From Bacteroidales bacterium (GTDB lineage Bacteria > Bacteroidota > Bacteroidia > Bacteroidales > M50B96): a stretch of 64,000 nucleotides of DNA. Where the stretch lies: contig JAGYLP010000003.1 of NCBI GenBank assembly GCA_018401015.1, forward strand, positions 110,583-174,582, written 5' to 3'. The translations under genes were made by a program, and so were the position numbers. Within the stretch, counting starts at the first letter, position 1. Every line of letters begins with the position of its first letter. Shown one piece after another: positions 18,938-27,741 of this stretch. Under the pieces are notes generated by a model. That model was not told the DNA's origin and made no database searches. It saw only the letters and a program-made list of their open reading frames with translations.

Positions 18938-20206
18938 ATGAAAAAACACCTTTTAATCCTTCTATCCCTTCTACTTGGCTTGACGGCTATGTGGCCAGCG
19001 CGGTCGGCGCATATTTTAATTCCGATGGACGACAAGCAAACCGAGCACCTAAAGTCGTACGGGATTGCCTTTTGGGTATTGCAAAATGCGATAGCGGTGG
19101 ACTGGTTACTCAACTATCGGGGCGGTAGTTTTATGGTGCCCTTTTTCCCCGATATCGAAAAAGAATGCCTCATCCGCAATGTTAGCTACGAAGTGATATC
19201 CGACGCCCAGTCTGTCCAAATTCTGGCAGAAATTGCAAGTCCGTCGGTGAATATGGATGCAGTGAAATTGGAAAAAGCCCCTCGTATTGCCGTTTATTCT
19301 CCCAGCAACAAACTTCCGTGGGACGATGCGGTTACCCTGGCCTTAACTTACGCTGAAATACCCTACGAATTGGTTTACGACGAGGAAGTTCTTCGAGGAG
19401 ATTTGAAGGACTATGATTGGCTTCATTTACATCATGAAGATTTTACCGGTCAGTATGGGAAGTTTTATGGGGCCTACCACCACATGCCGTGGTATCAGGA
19501 AGAAGTTCAAACGAACCAGACCATGGCGGCCAAGTTGGGTTTCTCGAAGGTTTCGAAAATGAAACTAGCGGTTGCACAAACCATTAAAGAATTTGTCTTT
19601 AAGGGAGGATTTTTGTTCGCTATGTGCTCTGCTACCGATTCGTTCGACATCGCTTTAGCTGCGCAGGGAACTGATATTTGCGAATCGATGTTCGATGGTG
19701 ATCCGGCCGATCCGCAAGCACAGGAGAAACTCGATTATGATCAATGCCTTGCTTTTACCAATTTTCAGCTTGTAAAAGATCCTTATCAATACGAATACTC
19801 CTCGATCGATGCTACCGAAACGCGTAAACTCAGACAAGAAGAAGATTTTTTCACCTTATTTGAATTTTCGGCCAAATGGGATCCTGTGCCAACCATGCTT
19901 TGTCAAAATCATACGAATGTGGTAAAAGGTTTTATGGGACAAACCACCGCTTTTCGCAACGAATACATTAAGCCTCATGTTTTGATCATGGGTGAAAGTA
20001 AAAAAGCAAGCGAATCGCGGTATATCCACTCTGAATTTGGGAAAGGAACCTGGACCTTTCTTTCGGGTCATGACCCGGAAGATTACCAACATCGGGTGGG
20101 CGAAGAGCATACCGAACTCGCAAAATATCCTAATTCTCCGGGTTATCGGCTCATTCTCAACAATGTTTTATTCCCGGCGGCCAAAAAAAAGAAATTGAAG
20201 ACCTAG
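18938..20206 (+). CDS. Secreted conserved protein, commonly labelled 'asparagine synthetase B'
   Basis: A 422-residue protein with a signal peptide (residues 1-23, 'LLILLSLLLGLTAMWPARS'). I recognise it as the Bacteroidota family often annotated asparagine synthetase B: 'ILIPMDDKQTEHLKSYGI', 'VDWLLNYRGGSFMVPF', 'WLHLHHEDFTGQYGKFYGAY', 'FAMCSATDSFDIALAAQG', 'GHDPEDYQHRVG' and 'PNSPGYRLILNNVLFPAAKKKK'. It has neither the N-terminal Cys glutaminase domain nor the PP-loop (SGGxDS) of AsnB, so that name is not supported. The His-rich and Cys-containing motifs could bind metal. It follows dnaB by 15 bases, probably on the same transcript. Its function is unknown. Confidence 0.75.
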   Translation: MKKHLLILLSLLLGLTAMWPARSAHILIPMDDKQTEHLKSYGIAFWVLQNAIAVDWLLNYRGGSFMVPFFPDIEKECLIRNVSYEVISDAQSVQILAEIASPSVNMDAVKLEKAPRIAVYSPSNKLPWDDAVTLALTYAEIPYELVYDEEVLRGDLKDYDWLHLHHEDFTGQYGKFYGAYHHMPWYQEEVQTNQTMAAKLGFSKVSKMKLAVAQTIKEFVFKGGFLFAMCSATDSFDIALAAQGTDICESMFDGDPADPQAQEKLDYDQCLAFTNFQLVKDPYQYEYSSIDATETRKLRQEEDFFTLFEFSAKWDPVPTMLCQNHTNVVKGFMGQTTAFRNEYIKPHVLIMGESKKASESRYIHSEFGKGTWTFLSGHDPEDYQHRVGEEHTELAKYPNSPGYRLILNNVLFPAAKKKKLKT

Positions 20207-20609
20207 CTCGAGCCGCTTAATCGACTGATTCGGTTCATGGCAAAAAAGATTGATTAAAATGGATTCAGGCTATGGTAGAGAAGCTTATGAGAATCGATAT
20301 CCCCTCCTGACTTCGTAGCGAAATTTCAGAGTGCACACAAGATTCAAGATTCAATTCCAATGAATCGAGACTTCCACCAGGCTTCAGAATTCAAGATTCA
20401 AAATTTGGGATGCTAAGCAAAAGGTGGAGAGATGATTCGATTCCTGAGGGCTTGTGTACGTCAAAATGGTTCGCAAGTGAGTAAAGAGAACAATCTTAAA
20501 ATCTCCTAACTTCGACACAAGATTATAGAGTGCATAAGATTCCAATTTCAACGAGCCGAGCGCAGCTTCACTCGGCAAGTTGAAGTTGGGATAGATCCGA
20601 TGAGGGAAT
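20207..20609. other. 403-base convergent gap with small repeats and a long hairpin
   Basis: There is no gene here. It contains several close copies of 'AAGATTCAAGATTC'-like words (20338-20352, 20387-20401) and 'ACACAAGATT' (20335-20344, 20515-20524). A long interrupted palindrome lies at 20542-20589 and is listed separately. Confidence 0.6.
20542..20589. repeat. Interrupted palindrome (hairpin) between convergent genes
   Basis: CCAA-t-TTCAAC-ga-GCCGAG pairs with CTCGGC-aa-GTTGAA-g-TTGG around a 10-base loop, 16 paired positions with symmetric mismatches. No T-run follows on either strand, so it is not a classical terminator. It lies 21 bases past the stop of the DPP-IV gene and could be a REP-like element or a 3' mRNA-stabilising hairpin. 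Confidence 0.6.
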
Positions 20610-22751
20610 TTAGTTTAGATAGTCTTCAAAATAATCCGTGACCTTTTGCATGAGGTGGATGCGATCCATGCCCCGCACATTGTGTTCGTGTTGTGGGTAA
20701 ACAAAGAAATCGACCTGCTTGGCGGAGCGGATGCAGGCGTTGAGAAATTCTTGCGAATGCTGCAACACCACCACATTATCGAGCCCTCCGTGAATAATTA
20801 GCAATTTCCCTGAAAGGTTTTCGGCTTTTGTAAGGAGCGAAGCTTGAGCGTAACCATCCGGATTCTCTTCGGGAGTATCCATGTATCGTTCGCCGTACAT
20901 CACTTCGTAAAACTTCCAATCGATAACCGGGCCACCGGCAACTCCGACCTTGAAAATTTTCGGATAGCGAGTCATCAGGTTGATGGTCATGAAACCGCCG
21001 TAGCTCCAACCGTGTACTCCAATTCGGTCTTTATCGATCCAGCCGAGTGAATCCAGGTATTCAATTCCTTTTAATTGGTCTTCAGCCTCAACCTGGCCTA
21101 ACTGGCGATGGATAATTTGCTCAAAATCACGTCCGCGATGGGCCGATCCACGATTATCGAGAACGGCCACCAGGTAACCTTGTTGAGCCATGTAGTGTTC
21201 CCACATCCGGGCGCCACCCAACCAGGAATTAGTAATCATTTGAGCGTGCGGACCACCATACACATAAACGATGAGCGGATATTTTTTCCCTTCTTCAAAG
21301 CCAAAAGGCTTGATAACGCGCATGTTCAAAAGCGTAGAATCATCGGCTGCCTTTACCGAATGCAAGGACATTTCGCCCAGCGCTAAATCGACCAGTGGGT
21401 TTTCCGCTTCGAGCAAGCGATGAGTCATTTGCGATTTCAGGTTATACACTCCAATGGTTCGTGGAGTAGTAAGGTTGGAAAATTGATCGATGAAGTACTT
21501 TTTGTCGGCCGAAAAGGAAAGCTGATGAACGCCTGGGCCGGTTGTGAGTTGTTTTTCTTTCAGGTTATTCACATTAATTTGAAAGGTGTGGCGTTCCAGT
21601 CCTTGGTTGGTGCTTCGTTCAATGAACAAGTGCTTCCCTTTCGCATCAAATCCATAAACCGAAGTAACCGGTTCATTTTCTTTGGTAAGCTGTTTCAATA
21701 AGTTTCCGGATAAGTCGTACAGATAAACTTGATTATATCCATCGCGCTCACTTTCCCAGATAAAACGATCGGACGAGCCTGGCAAAAATACAGGGGCCTT
21801 CTCCGGTTCGACGTATTTTGGATGCTCTTCGGTAAAGAGTTCGCGAACCATCTTTCCTCCGGGCTCATACAATTGCAGGCTGAAACGATTCTGCTCACGG
21901 TTCAGGATACCAACCAATAAAAACTGCTCATCGGGAGTCCATACCACAGAGGTTAAATACTGATCCTTAGGACCTTCTACTTCCAGGAAAATGGTTTTTC
22001 CGGTCATACGATGGTAAACTCCGATGCTTACCTGATGCGATTCCATACCGGCCATTGGGTACTTTATATTTTTCAGGGTAGCAACGCGGCTCGACACATC
22101 GACTAGTGGATAATCGCTCACCATGGATTCGTCCATTCGATAGAAGGCCAAATAGCTAGCTTTTGGCGACCAGAATAAACCTTTATCGATTCCGAATTCG
22201 TTGCGATGGACTGATTCGCCGTACACTAATCCGTATTTCCCATCGGATGTAATGGCTTTTTCGGTACCTTCTTCTTGTTGAATGAAGATATTTTTTTCGC
22301 GAGTAAAAGCTATCCAGCCCTGATCGCTCTTTTCTACATTTTCAGCATTTTCAGGCAACAGTCCACCCTCCTCCAACAAACGTTCGTCCACTCGATAGGT
22401 GTAATTGCGTTTTTGATGCACGAATCGTATTTCAGCATCGGAAGACCAGCTAACTGCCGGAAAATAGCGCAAGCTATCGCGGCTTAAACCATACAGCGCT
22501 GCATTTAAATCGTCGAGAGTCAGCAGAATTTGCTCTTTTCCTCCTTTGGCGGCAACCTGTTTAAGGCTATCGCCATCGATCCAGGTTATTTGATGAGTTT
22601 CACCCCTCCAACTCAGGTTACGCAAATACTTCGGATAATACTCTCTCCATTGGCCAATAACGGCATCCTGCATGCTTAGTTGTTTCTCCTGACTCCAGGT
22701 AGAAAAAGTAAAAAGTGCGAGTAAACTGATGAGTAAAATTCGTGTTTTCAT
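20610..22751 (-). CDS. S9 family prolyl dipeptidyl peptidase (DPP-IV)
   Basis: A 713-residue serine peptidase with a signal peptide (residues 1-20, 'ILLISLLALFTFSTWS'). It cuts Xaa-Pro (or Xaa-Ala) dipeptides from N-termini in the periplasm. Residues about 40-450 form the DPP-IV beta-propeller; 'DKGLFWSPKASYLAFYRMDE' holds the paired-acid region that recognises the peptide N-terminus. The alpha/beta hydrolase domain follows: Ser in 'GVHGWSYGGFMT' (about 583), Asp in 'HGGLDNVV' (about 658) and His in 'YPQHEHNVRG' (about 688). It is last in a leftward series behind the deacetylase gene (16-base gap) and probably serves peptide nutrition. Confidence 0.93.
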   Translation of the reverse strand: MKTRILLISLLALFTFSTWSQEKQLSMQDAVIGQWREYYPKYLRNLSWRGETHQITWIDGDSLKQVAAKGGKEQILLTLDDLNAALYGLSRDSLRYFPAVSWSSDAEIRFVHQKRNYTYRVDERLLEEGGLLPENAENVEKSDQGWIAFTREKNIFIQQEEGTEKAITSDGKYGLVYGESVHRNEFGIDKGLFWSPKASYLAFYRMDESMVSDYPLVDVSSRVATLKNIKYPMAGMESHQVSIGVYHRMTGKTIFLEVEGPKDQYLTSVVWTPDEQFLLVGILNREQNRFSLQLYEPGGKMVRELFTEEHPKYVEPEKAPVFLPGSSDRFIWESERDGYNQVYLYDLSGNLLKQLTKENEPVTSVYGFDAKGKHLFIERSTNQGLERHTFQINVNNLKEKQLTTGPGVHQLSFSADKKYFIDQFSNLTTPRTIGVYNLKSQMTHRLLEAENPLVDLALGEMSLHSVKAADDSTLLNMRVIKPFGFEEGKKYPLIVYVYGGPHAQMITNSWLGGARMWEHYMAQQGYLVAVLDNRGSAHRGRDFEQIIHRQLGQVEAEDQLKGIEYLDSLGWIDKDRIGVHGWSYGGFMTINLMTRYPKIFKVGVAGGPVIDWKFYEVMYGERYMDTPEENPDGYAQASLLTKAENLSGKLLIIHGGLDNVVVLQHSQEFLNACIRSAKQVDFFVYPQHEHNVRGMDRIHLMQKVTDYFEDYLN

Positions 22752-22767
22752 AGTTGAATCTTCTTAT

Positions 22768-24159
22768 TTAGTATGATGACTGTAATTGATGAATCAAATT
22801 CAATTGCAATTCGTACTGAGCGGAAATTCGTTTCCATTCGGGAAGGGCAAAATGATTGTTATGCCAAATGAATCGGAAATGACCTCGATGGCGTTTTACT
22901 ATTTGTGCAGCATTCAGGAATGATTCCCAAAACGAATCCGGATCCGGATTAGCCCTGAACGCGGCCGTATCCATCCAGCACACTGGCTCTTCGGAAATTA
23001 AGCTGATGGAATTTTCCTGGAAATTAAACAAGGGATAATCGTAGCAAACTCCTGATCGAAAGCCCCAGTGGGAGGAAAGAGCCAGGCTTGAATCGATGGT
23101 GATACCCATTTTTGACTGTATTGAAGGCGTAATTGCTAGATCGTATTGCAAATAATGCTGTCGGACTTTCGGTATAAATTTCATTTTAAGCTGAAATCGT
23201 TCCACTTCCTCCCGATACGTTTTCTCGTTGCGATAGGTTCCAAAATTTGGGTGCAAGGCAATTTGGTCGCCTTGGGCTTGAAGTCTTTTAACCCAGGCTT
23301 GCACCCAATCCTCTTCCCACTGATAATCGGCATTATCGGATTCCATTTTGAAATAGTAATCAGCTTTCCACCCTTTTTGTTGATTCACCTTCGACAATCG
23401 TTCGAACGATTGAAAGGGATCCTGTTGGCTTCCACGAAGCACTTTCCACCCTTCGACTAGAGTTTGAATGGATGTTGAGATTCCATATCCACGGAAGAAA
23501 GCGCCGAGCGAGCTCTTGATCCAGGAAGGATAGTTTGGATAGCGTTTCAGGTAATCGATATCGTGAGTGGGATGAATTTGAAACGATTGCTGCCTTACAG
23601 GAAGATCCGGCACCATCGCATGAGCCCAATAAACCCACTCATCGAGATATTCGTTTACGATGGGTCGTTGGTAAAAGCCCGCTTTGAAAGCGAGCATTTC
23701 GGATTCCGGCATTCGGTCGAAAGCATCTTTCTTCCCTGCATAAACCACTTCTTCCCAGCGGGATAACATAAAAAAAGTAGCAGCAAATAGATCGTTTCCC
23801 CAAACCAGTTCACGTCGATTCTCCCGGTTGTGCCACTCTAATTTATCCGAGCCGAATAGGATGATGAGCGGCTCGATTGTGGCGACAGCCTGCGACTGTT
23901 TTTTAATGGATTGTGGAATATATTTCGAATTCTGATACGTTTCACCCTCTGGGATCGAAGCAAAGAAGGCATCTTCGATCACCATCGCGTGATTTTCATC
24001 GAGATGAATACGCCAACAAGGCTCATCATGATGATATAGTTCGAATGGAATACCCAGAAAATGCGTTAGGAATATGTGGAGCACATAGTGCCTTTCAGCA
24101 ACATAATTGGGAGGTATGCCAATTCGAAGCGGTTTCAAGGTTATTGAAGATTTTCCCAA
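22768..24159 (-). CDS. Polysaccharide deacetylase family protein
   Basis: A 463-residue protein. The N-terminal about 190 residues match no enzyme I know, but resemble the N-terminal domain (DUF7033-like) found before deacetylase domains in Bacteroidota. From '[16 protein letters not shown]' (about residue 193), with the paired aspartates of NodB-fold deacetylases, the rest looks like a carbohydrate esterase 4-like barrel including '[16 protein letters not shown]' and '[17 protein letters not shown]'. It would remove acetyl groups from an envelope or capsule polysaccharide. Its start overlaps the end of the upstream epimerase by 19 bases, a strong sign of shared expression and a joint role in surface sugars. 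Confidence 0.82.
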   Translation of the reverse strand: MGKSSITLKPLRIGIPPNYVAERHYVLHIFLTHFLGIPFELYHHDEPCWRIHLDENHAMVIEDAFFASIPEGETYQNSKYIPQSIKKQSQAVATIEPLIILFGSDKLEWHNRENRRELVWGNDLFAATFFMLSRWEEVVYAGKKDAFDRMPESEMLAFKAGFYQRPIVNEYLDEWVYWAHAMVPDLPVRQQSFQIHPTHDIDYLKRYPNYPSWIKSSLGAFFRGYGISTSIQTLVEGWKVLRGSQQDPFQSFERLSKVNQQKGWKADYYFKMESDNADYQWEEDWVQAWVKRLQAQGDQIALHPNFGTYRNEKTYREEVERFQLKMKFIPKVRQHYLQYDLAITPSIQSKMGITIDSSLALSSHWGFRSGVCYDYPLFNFQENSISLISEEPVCWMDTAAFRANPDPDSFWESFLNAAQIVKRHRGHFRFIWHNNHFALPEWKRISAQYELQLNLIHQLQSSY

Positions 24160-25124
24160 TACCAGGGGACAGCTAGTTCTAGTCCTTTGCGTAAATCGAA
24201 CTGGGGGTTGTATTGCAGTAAGTTCGCTGCACGATCGATGGAAGCGAGCGAATGGCGCACATCACCAGGTCGCTCCGGTCCATGAATTGGTTCAATAGCA
24301 GCAATATCCGGATCGAACTGGCTGAGAAGTTCCCGTAAAATAGCATACAATTCCAGGAGGGAGGTATTTTCGCCAAAAGCCACGTTGTACACTTTATTCG
24401 TAGCTTCCGGATGATTGCTTAGCGCGGCTAACTGATTAATGCTCACCACATTTTCGACGAAGGTAAAATCTCGGCTATGCAAACCGTCGCCATTTATTAC
24501 CGGGGCCTCATGTCGAATAAGAGCTTTGACAAACTTTGGGATAACGGCTGCGTAAGCTCCATAGGGATCTTGCTTAGGGCCAAATACATTGAAATAGCGT
24601 AAGCCGATGGTTTCGAGACCATAGAGTTTGGAAAAAACATCGGCATACAGCTCGTTTACGTACTTGGTAATGGCATAGGGAGAGAGTGGTTTACCGATAC
24701 GGTCTTCTACTTTTGGCAGATCGGGATGATCGCCATAGGTAGACGAGCTGGCGGCATAGATGAATCGTTTTACCTTTTGGTCGCGGGCAGCAACCAGCAT
24801 GTTCAGGAATCCGTTCACGTTAACCTCGTTGGAGGTGATAGGATCGTTAATGCTTCGAGGGACTGAGCCGAGGGCTGCCTGATGAAAAACGAAATCTACT
24901 TCTTGCGCAGCTGCCTGGCAGGTTTCCAGGTTTCGTATATCGCCCTCAAGTAATTCAAAATGGGGATTTGTAAGAAATTCCCGGATATTTTCCCGTTTAC
25001 CGGTCGAGAAATTATCCAGGACTCTTACTTGGTTATCTTGTTTTAGGAGCGCCTCGACCAGGTTTGACCCGATAAAGCCTGCCCCACCGGTAACAAGCAC
25101 CTTTGAATGATGTAATGTATTCAC
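24141..25124 (-). CDS. UDP-sugar C4-epimerase of the WbpP/TviC type (SDR family)
   Basis: A 327-residue extended short-chain dehydrogenase. It has the NAD-binding '[16 protein letters not shown]' (about residues 11-26), Ser-Ser-Ser in '[18 protein letters not shown]' and the catalytic Tyr and Lys in '[13 protein letters not shown]' (about 148-160). '[14 protein letters not shown]' follows, then '[15 protein letters not shown]' near the end. The stretch after SSSTYGD and the overall length match WbpP-like UDP-GlcNAc/GalNAc (or their uronic acid) 4-epimerases rather than GalE. It likely provides a sugar nucleotide for O-antigen or capsule. It begins 14 bases after rny and overlaps the deacetylase gene. 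Confidence 0.85.
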   Translation of the reverse strand: MNTLHHSKVLVTGGAGFIGSNLVEALLKQDNQVRVLDNFSTGKRENIREFLTNPHFELLEGDIRNLETCQAAAQEVDFVFHQAALGSVPRSINDPITSNEVNVNGFLNMLVAARDQKVKRFIYAASSSTYGDHPDLPKVEDRIGKPLSPYAITKYVNELYADVFSKLYGLETIGLRYFNVFGPKQDPYGAYAAVIPKFVKALIRHEAPVINGDGLHSRDFTFVENVVSINQLAALSNHPEATNKVYNVAFGENTSLLELYAILRELLSQFDPDIAAIEPIHGPERPGDVRHSLASIDRAANLLQYNPQFDLRKGLELAVPWYWENLQ

Positions 25125-25138
25125 TTTTTGGTATTTAA

Positions 25139-26689
25139 CTATTTTGCGTAGTTAACTGCCCTGGTTTCTCGAATCACGGTTACTTTGATTTGACCGGGGT
25201 AAGTCATCTCGTCTTGAATCTTTTTAGCTATATCGAACGATAGGCTTTCTGCCTCCTCGTCGCTTATTTTTTCGCTACCAACGATAACGCGCAGTTCACG
25301 ACCAGCTTGAATAGCGTAAGTTTTGAGTACTCCTGGATAAGCCAGTGCAAGGTTTTCGAGTTCTTTCAATCGTTTGATGTAGCTTTCGACCACTTCGCGG
25401 CGAGCGCCTGGGCGTGAGCCTGAGATGGCATCACAAACCTGAATGATTGGCGATAGCATGGAGGTCATTTCGATTTCGTCGTGATGGGCTCCAATTGCAT
25501 TACAGATCTCAGGAATTTCTTTGTACTTCTCGGCGATTTTCATACCCAGGATAGCGTGTGGTAATTCCGGCTCATCGTCGGGTACCTTACCAATATCGTG
25601 GAGTAAGCCAGCCCGTTTAGCTGCTTTGGGGTTCAGACCCAGTTCGCTGGCCATGATAGCAGCCAGGTTGGCTACTTCACGCGAGTGTTGTAAGAGGTTT
25701 TGACCGTAGGAAGAGCGATATTTCATTTTACCAACCAGGCGGATAATTTCCGGATGCAGGCCATGAATTCCGAGATCGATAGCGGTTCGTTTACCCACTT
25801 CGACGATTTCTTCTTCGATTTGTTTTTCAGTTTTTTGGACCACCTCTTCGATACGAGCCGGGTGGATCCGACCATCGGAGATGAGTTTATGCAAGGCGAG
25901 TCGAGCTATTTCGCGGCGTACTGGGTCGAAGGCGGAGAGGATAATAGCTTCGGGGGTATCGTCGACAATAATTTCGACTCCGGTGGCAGCTTCGAGTGCT
26001 CGGATATTTCGGCCTTCGCGACCAATGATTCGGCCTTTAATTTCGTCCGATTCGATGTGGAAAACAGTAACTGCATTTTCGATGGCTGTTTCGGTAGCAA
26101 CCCGCTGAATGGTTTGGAGGACAATTCGTTTTGCTTCTTTATTAGCCGTCATTTTAGCTTCGTCGACAATCTCGTTAATAACCGACATTGCTTCGGTTTT
26201 GGCTTCGGCCTGAAGCGATTCGATGAGTTGCGTTTTAGCTTCGGTTGCGGATAATCCTGCGATATTTTCGAGCTTTTCGACTTGCTCTTTATGCATGCGC
26301 TCGAGGTCCGTATTTCGTTTCTCGATTAATTGAAGCTGACCGTTCAGGTTGGCTTTAATAGCATCGATTTCTTTGCGGCTTATTTCGAGTTCTTTTTGTT
26401 TTTTCTGCAGTTCATCGCGACGTTGGTTGATCGACATTTCCTTTTGCTTCATCCGGTTTTCGGATTGAGCGAGGCGATTATTTACTTCGTTTACTTGTCG
26501 TTCGTGTTCCGATTTGAGCGATAGGAACTTTTCTTTTGATTCGAGGATTTTTTCTTGTTTAATCCTCTCTGCTTCTGCTTCAGCATCGTTGACTATTTTG
26601 ATGCTTTTCTTTTTGAAAGCAGCCTGCCTTTGGAAGAAGATGATTCCTCCCCCGACCAGCAGTCCAATAATACCATATACTATTTCCAT
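25139..26689 (-). CDS. rny: Ribonuclease Y
   Basis: Membrane-anchored endoribonuclease that starts mRNA decay. A single hydrophobic anchor (residues 1-18, '[17 protein letters not shown]') is followed by a charged coiled coil (about 25-200). The KH RNA-binding domain follows ('[20 protein letters not shown]', about 216-235). The HD nuclease domain has '[19 protein letters not shown]' and '[10 protein letters not shown]' (about 330-375). The length of 516 residues is usual. It lies downstream of zapA and a 6S-like RNA, a conserved arrangement, and leads the epimerase and deacetylase genes. Confidence 0.97.
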   Translation of the reverse strand: MEIVYGIIGLLVGGGIIFFQRQAAFKKKSIKIVNDAEAEAERIKQEKILESKEKFLSLKSEHERQVNEVNNRLAQSENRMKQKEMSINQRRDELQKKQKELEISRKEIDAIKANLNGQLQLIEKRNTDLERMHKEQVEKLENIAGLSATEAKTQLIESLQAEAKTEAMSVINEIVDEAKMTANKEAKRIVLQTIQRVATETAIENAVTVFHIESDEIKGRIIGREGRNIRALEAATGVEIIVDDTPEAIILSAFDPVRREIARLALHKLISDGRIHPARIEEVVQKTEKQIEEEIVEVGKRTAIDLGIHGLHPEIIRLVGKMKYRSSYGQNLLQHSREVANLAAIMASELGLNPKAAKRAGLLHDIGKVPDDEPELPHAILGMKIAEKYKEIPEICNAIGAHHDEIEMTSMLSPIIQVCDAISGSRPGARREVVESYIKRLKELENLALAYPGVLKTYAIQAGRELRVIVGSEKISDEEAESLSFDIAKKIQDEMTYPGQIKVTVIRETRAVNYAK

Positions 26690-26720
26690 TTGTTAGTTGA
26701 GTTTTACAATAGACTTAAAT

Positions 26721-26881
26721 AAAAAAAGCCCGACATTTTCCAATGGATTTGAAAACCCCATAAAGACATGGACGAAGTTGCCACTTCATCTCTGGCTTCC
26801 ACTGCCCGATAACGGGACCCTTTCGGGTTGAGGCCTGCCATACTTAAAGCTGAGCATTACTTCTGTGGTTTTTTGTGTTGA
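26721..26881 (-). ncRNA. ssrS: Probable 6S RNA (6S-Flavo type)
   Basis: This gap between zapA and rny, both leftward, is where Bacteroidota carry a 6S RNA. The minus-strand RNA could begin about 26881, after a TGTATTTG -7-like box (26894-26887), and end at the T-run complementary to 26721-26727. The ends pair in a long interrupted stem: AAAACCACAGAAG near the 5' end faces CTTTATGGGGTTTT near the 3' end. The interior has a CCCGAAAGGG hairpin and GGC/GCC arms flanking a central open region. That is the 6S layout of a closing stem and a promoter-like bubble. 6S RNA binds and restrains housekeeping RNA polymerase. The limits are approximate and the assignment rests on position and a hand fold. 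Confidence 0.55.
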
Positions 26882-26950
26882 GTTCCCAAATACAGAATGA
26901 AAAATGCGGGCGAATATTTTTCTTTTTTTCTTTCAAAGAACGTTTACTTA

Positions 26951-27244
26951 TCAGTGGTTAAGCAGCTGAAGTTTTTGATGAATTCGTTCGATAGCATCCT
27001 GATCGATAAGAACTTCTTTCTTTTGCTTTTCGAGAATCAACTCTTTAGCAAACTCCAGCAAGACCATTGCTAATATATCATTTTTTTGTTTATCAGAAAA
27101 CTTAATCTGATAATCTTTTAGCCTTTTATCAATCAGTTTGGCAGCCAATCGAACAACTTCTTCCTCGGTCGGGTCGGTAGCAGAAACTCGCAATGGAAGT
27201 TTCGTATCGCCGACCGAAACATGAATCATTCGTTTGGTCGTCAT
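26951..27244 (-). CDS. zapA: Cell division protein ZapA
   Basis: A 97-residue cytosolic protein that bundles FtsZ filaments at the division ring. The N-terminal globular part ('MIHVSVGDTKLPLRVSATD', then 'EEEVVRLAAKLIDKRLKDY') and the C-terminal helix are the ZapA pattern. It lies four bases after the coiled-coil gene upstream, and the pair is a conserved unit preceding the 6S-like RNA and rny. Confidence 0.9.
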   Translation of the reverse strand: MTTKRMIHVSVGDTKLPLRVSATDPTEEEVVRLAAKLIDKRLKDYQIKFSDKQKNDILAMVLLEFAKELILEKQKKEVLIDQDAIERIHQKLQLLNH

Positions 27245-27247
27245 GGC

Positions 27248-27523
27248 TTAGTCATTATTTAAAAGAGCTATACAACGATTTATTTCCCGCAGCATTTTAT
27301 CGACTTCCTTTTTGGCATTATCCACGTCGGATTGAGCGGTAAAGGCTTGTCCTAATTTTATGTGATTCAATGATTGATTCAAATCCTGATTGTTTTTTAG
27401 GGCTTCTTCGTGCTCATCTTTCAGGGTTTCAAACTGCTGTTTGAGCAACTCATACGCTGATTTTAGCTCCTGATAATTCGCTACCAATCGGTCAATTCTT
27501 GATTCGAGTCGATAAAAATCCAT
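27248..27523 (-). CDS. Small coiled-coil protein, ZapB-like
   Basis: A 91-residue protein that is almost wholly predicted coiled coil, with heptads of Leu and Ile from 'YRLESRIDRLVANYQELKS' through 'LKQQFETLKDEHEEALKNN', and an acidic C-terminus 'ALLNND'. Its place immediately upstream of zapA suggests a ZapB-like partner that bridges division-ring proteins. This rests on context and composition, not sequence similarity. A full-consensus promoter precedes it. Confidence 0.7.
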   Translation of the reverse strand: MDFYRLESRIDRLVANYQELKSAYELLKQQFETLKDEHEEALKNNQDLNQSLNHIKLGQAFTAQSDVDNAKKEVDKMLREINRCIALLNND

Positions 27524-27605
27524 ACAATTGGTTCACACTTAAGTCCTTTTTTACTTTCGAAAAAACCCGGCTGTTACGCCTTTCGAAAGATTTGAACAAT
27601 CTTTG

Positions 27606-27636
27606 CAAATTTAGCATTGGAAAGGATATTCCCAAA
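27606..27636 (-). promoter_or_regulatory. Full Bacteroidota promoter for the zapB-like/zapA/6S/rny block
   Basis: On the minus strand TTTG (27636-27633) is followed after exactly 19 bases by TAAATTTG (27613-27606). Both match the consensus. Transcription would start about 27600, about 77 bases before the first ATG. Confidence 0.75.
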
Positions 27637-27704
27637 ATTATTTAGACTCGTATTGATGCCCGTTTACAACCGGAAATTGAATTCCGGGAAAAGGCATTAA
27701 AACC

Positions 27705-27712
27705 TATATTTG
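27705..27712 (+). promoter_or_regulatory. -7 promoter element for the M23 peptidase gene
   Basis: TATATTTG, an exact TAnnTTTG match, is 30 bases before the start codon. No clear -33 TTTG is seen. Confidence 0.5.
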
Positions 27713-27741
27713 CGAGTCAAATCTGGTAATCGAACTTTTCT

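Noticed and set aside
18938..20206. Naming the gene asnB
   Set aside because: No catalytic Cys at residue 2, no PP-loop, and a signal peptide is present.
25700..26254. 184-residue ORF antisense to rny
   Set aside because: It mirrors conserved RNase Y coding DNA; its Phe/Asp-rich composition is what a reverse frame of such sequence gives.
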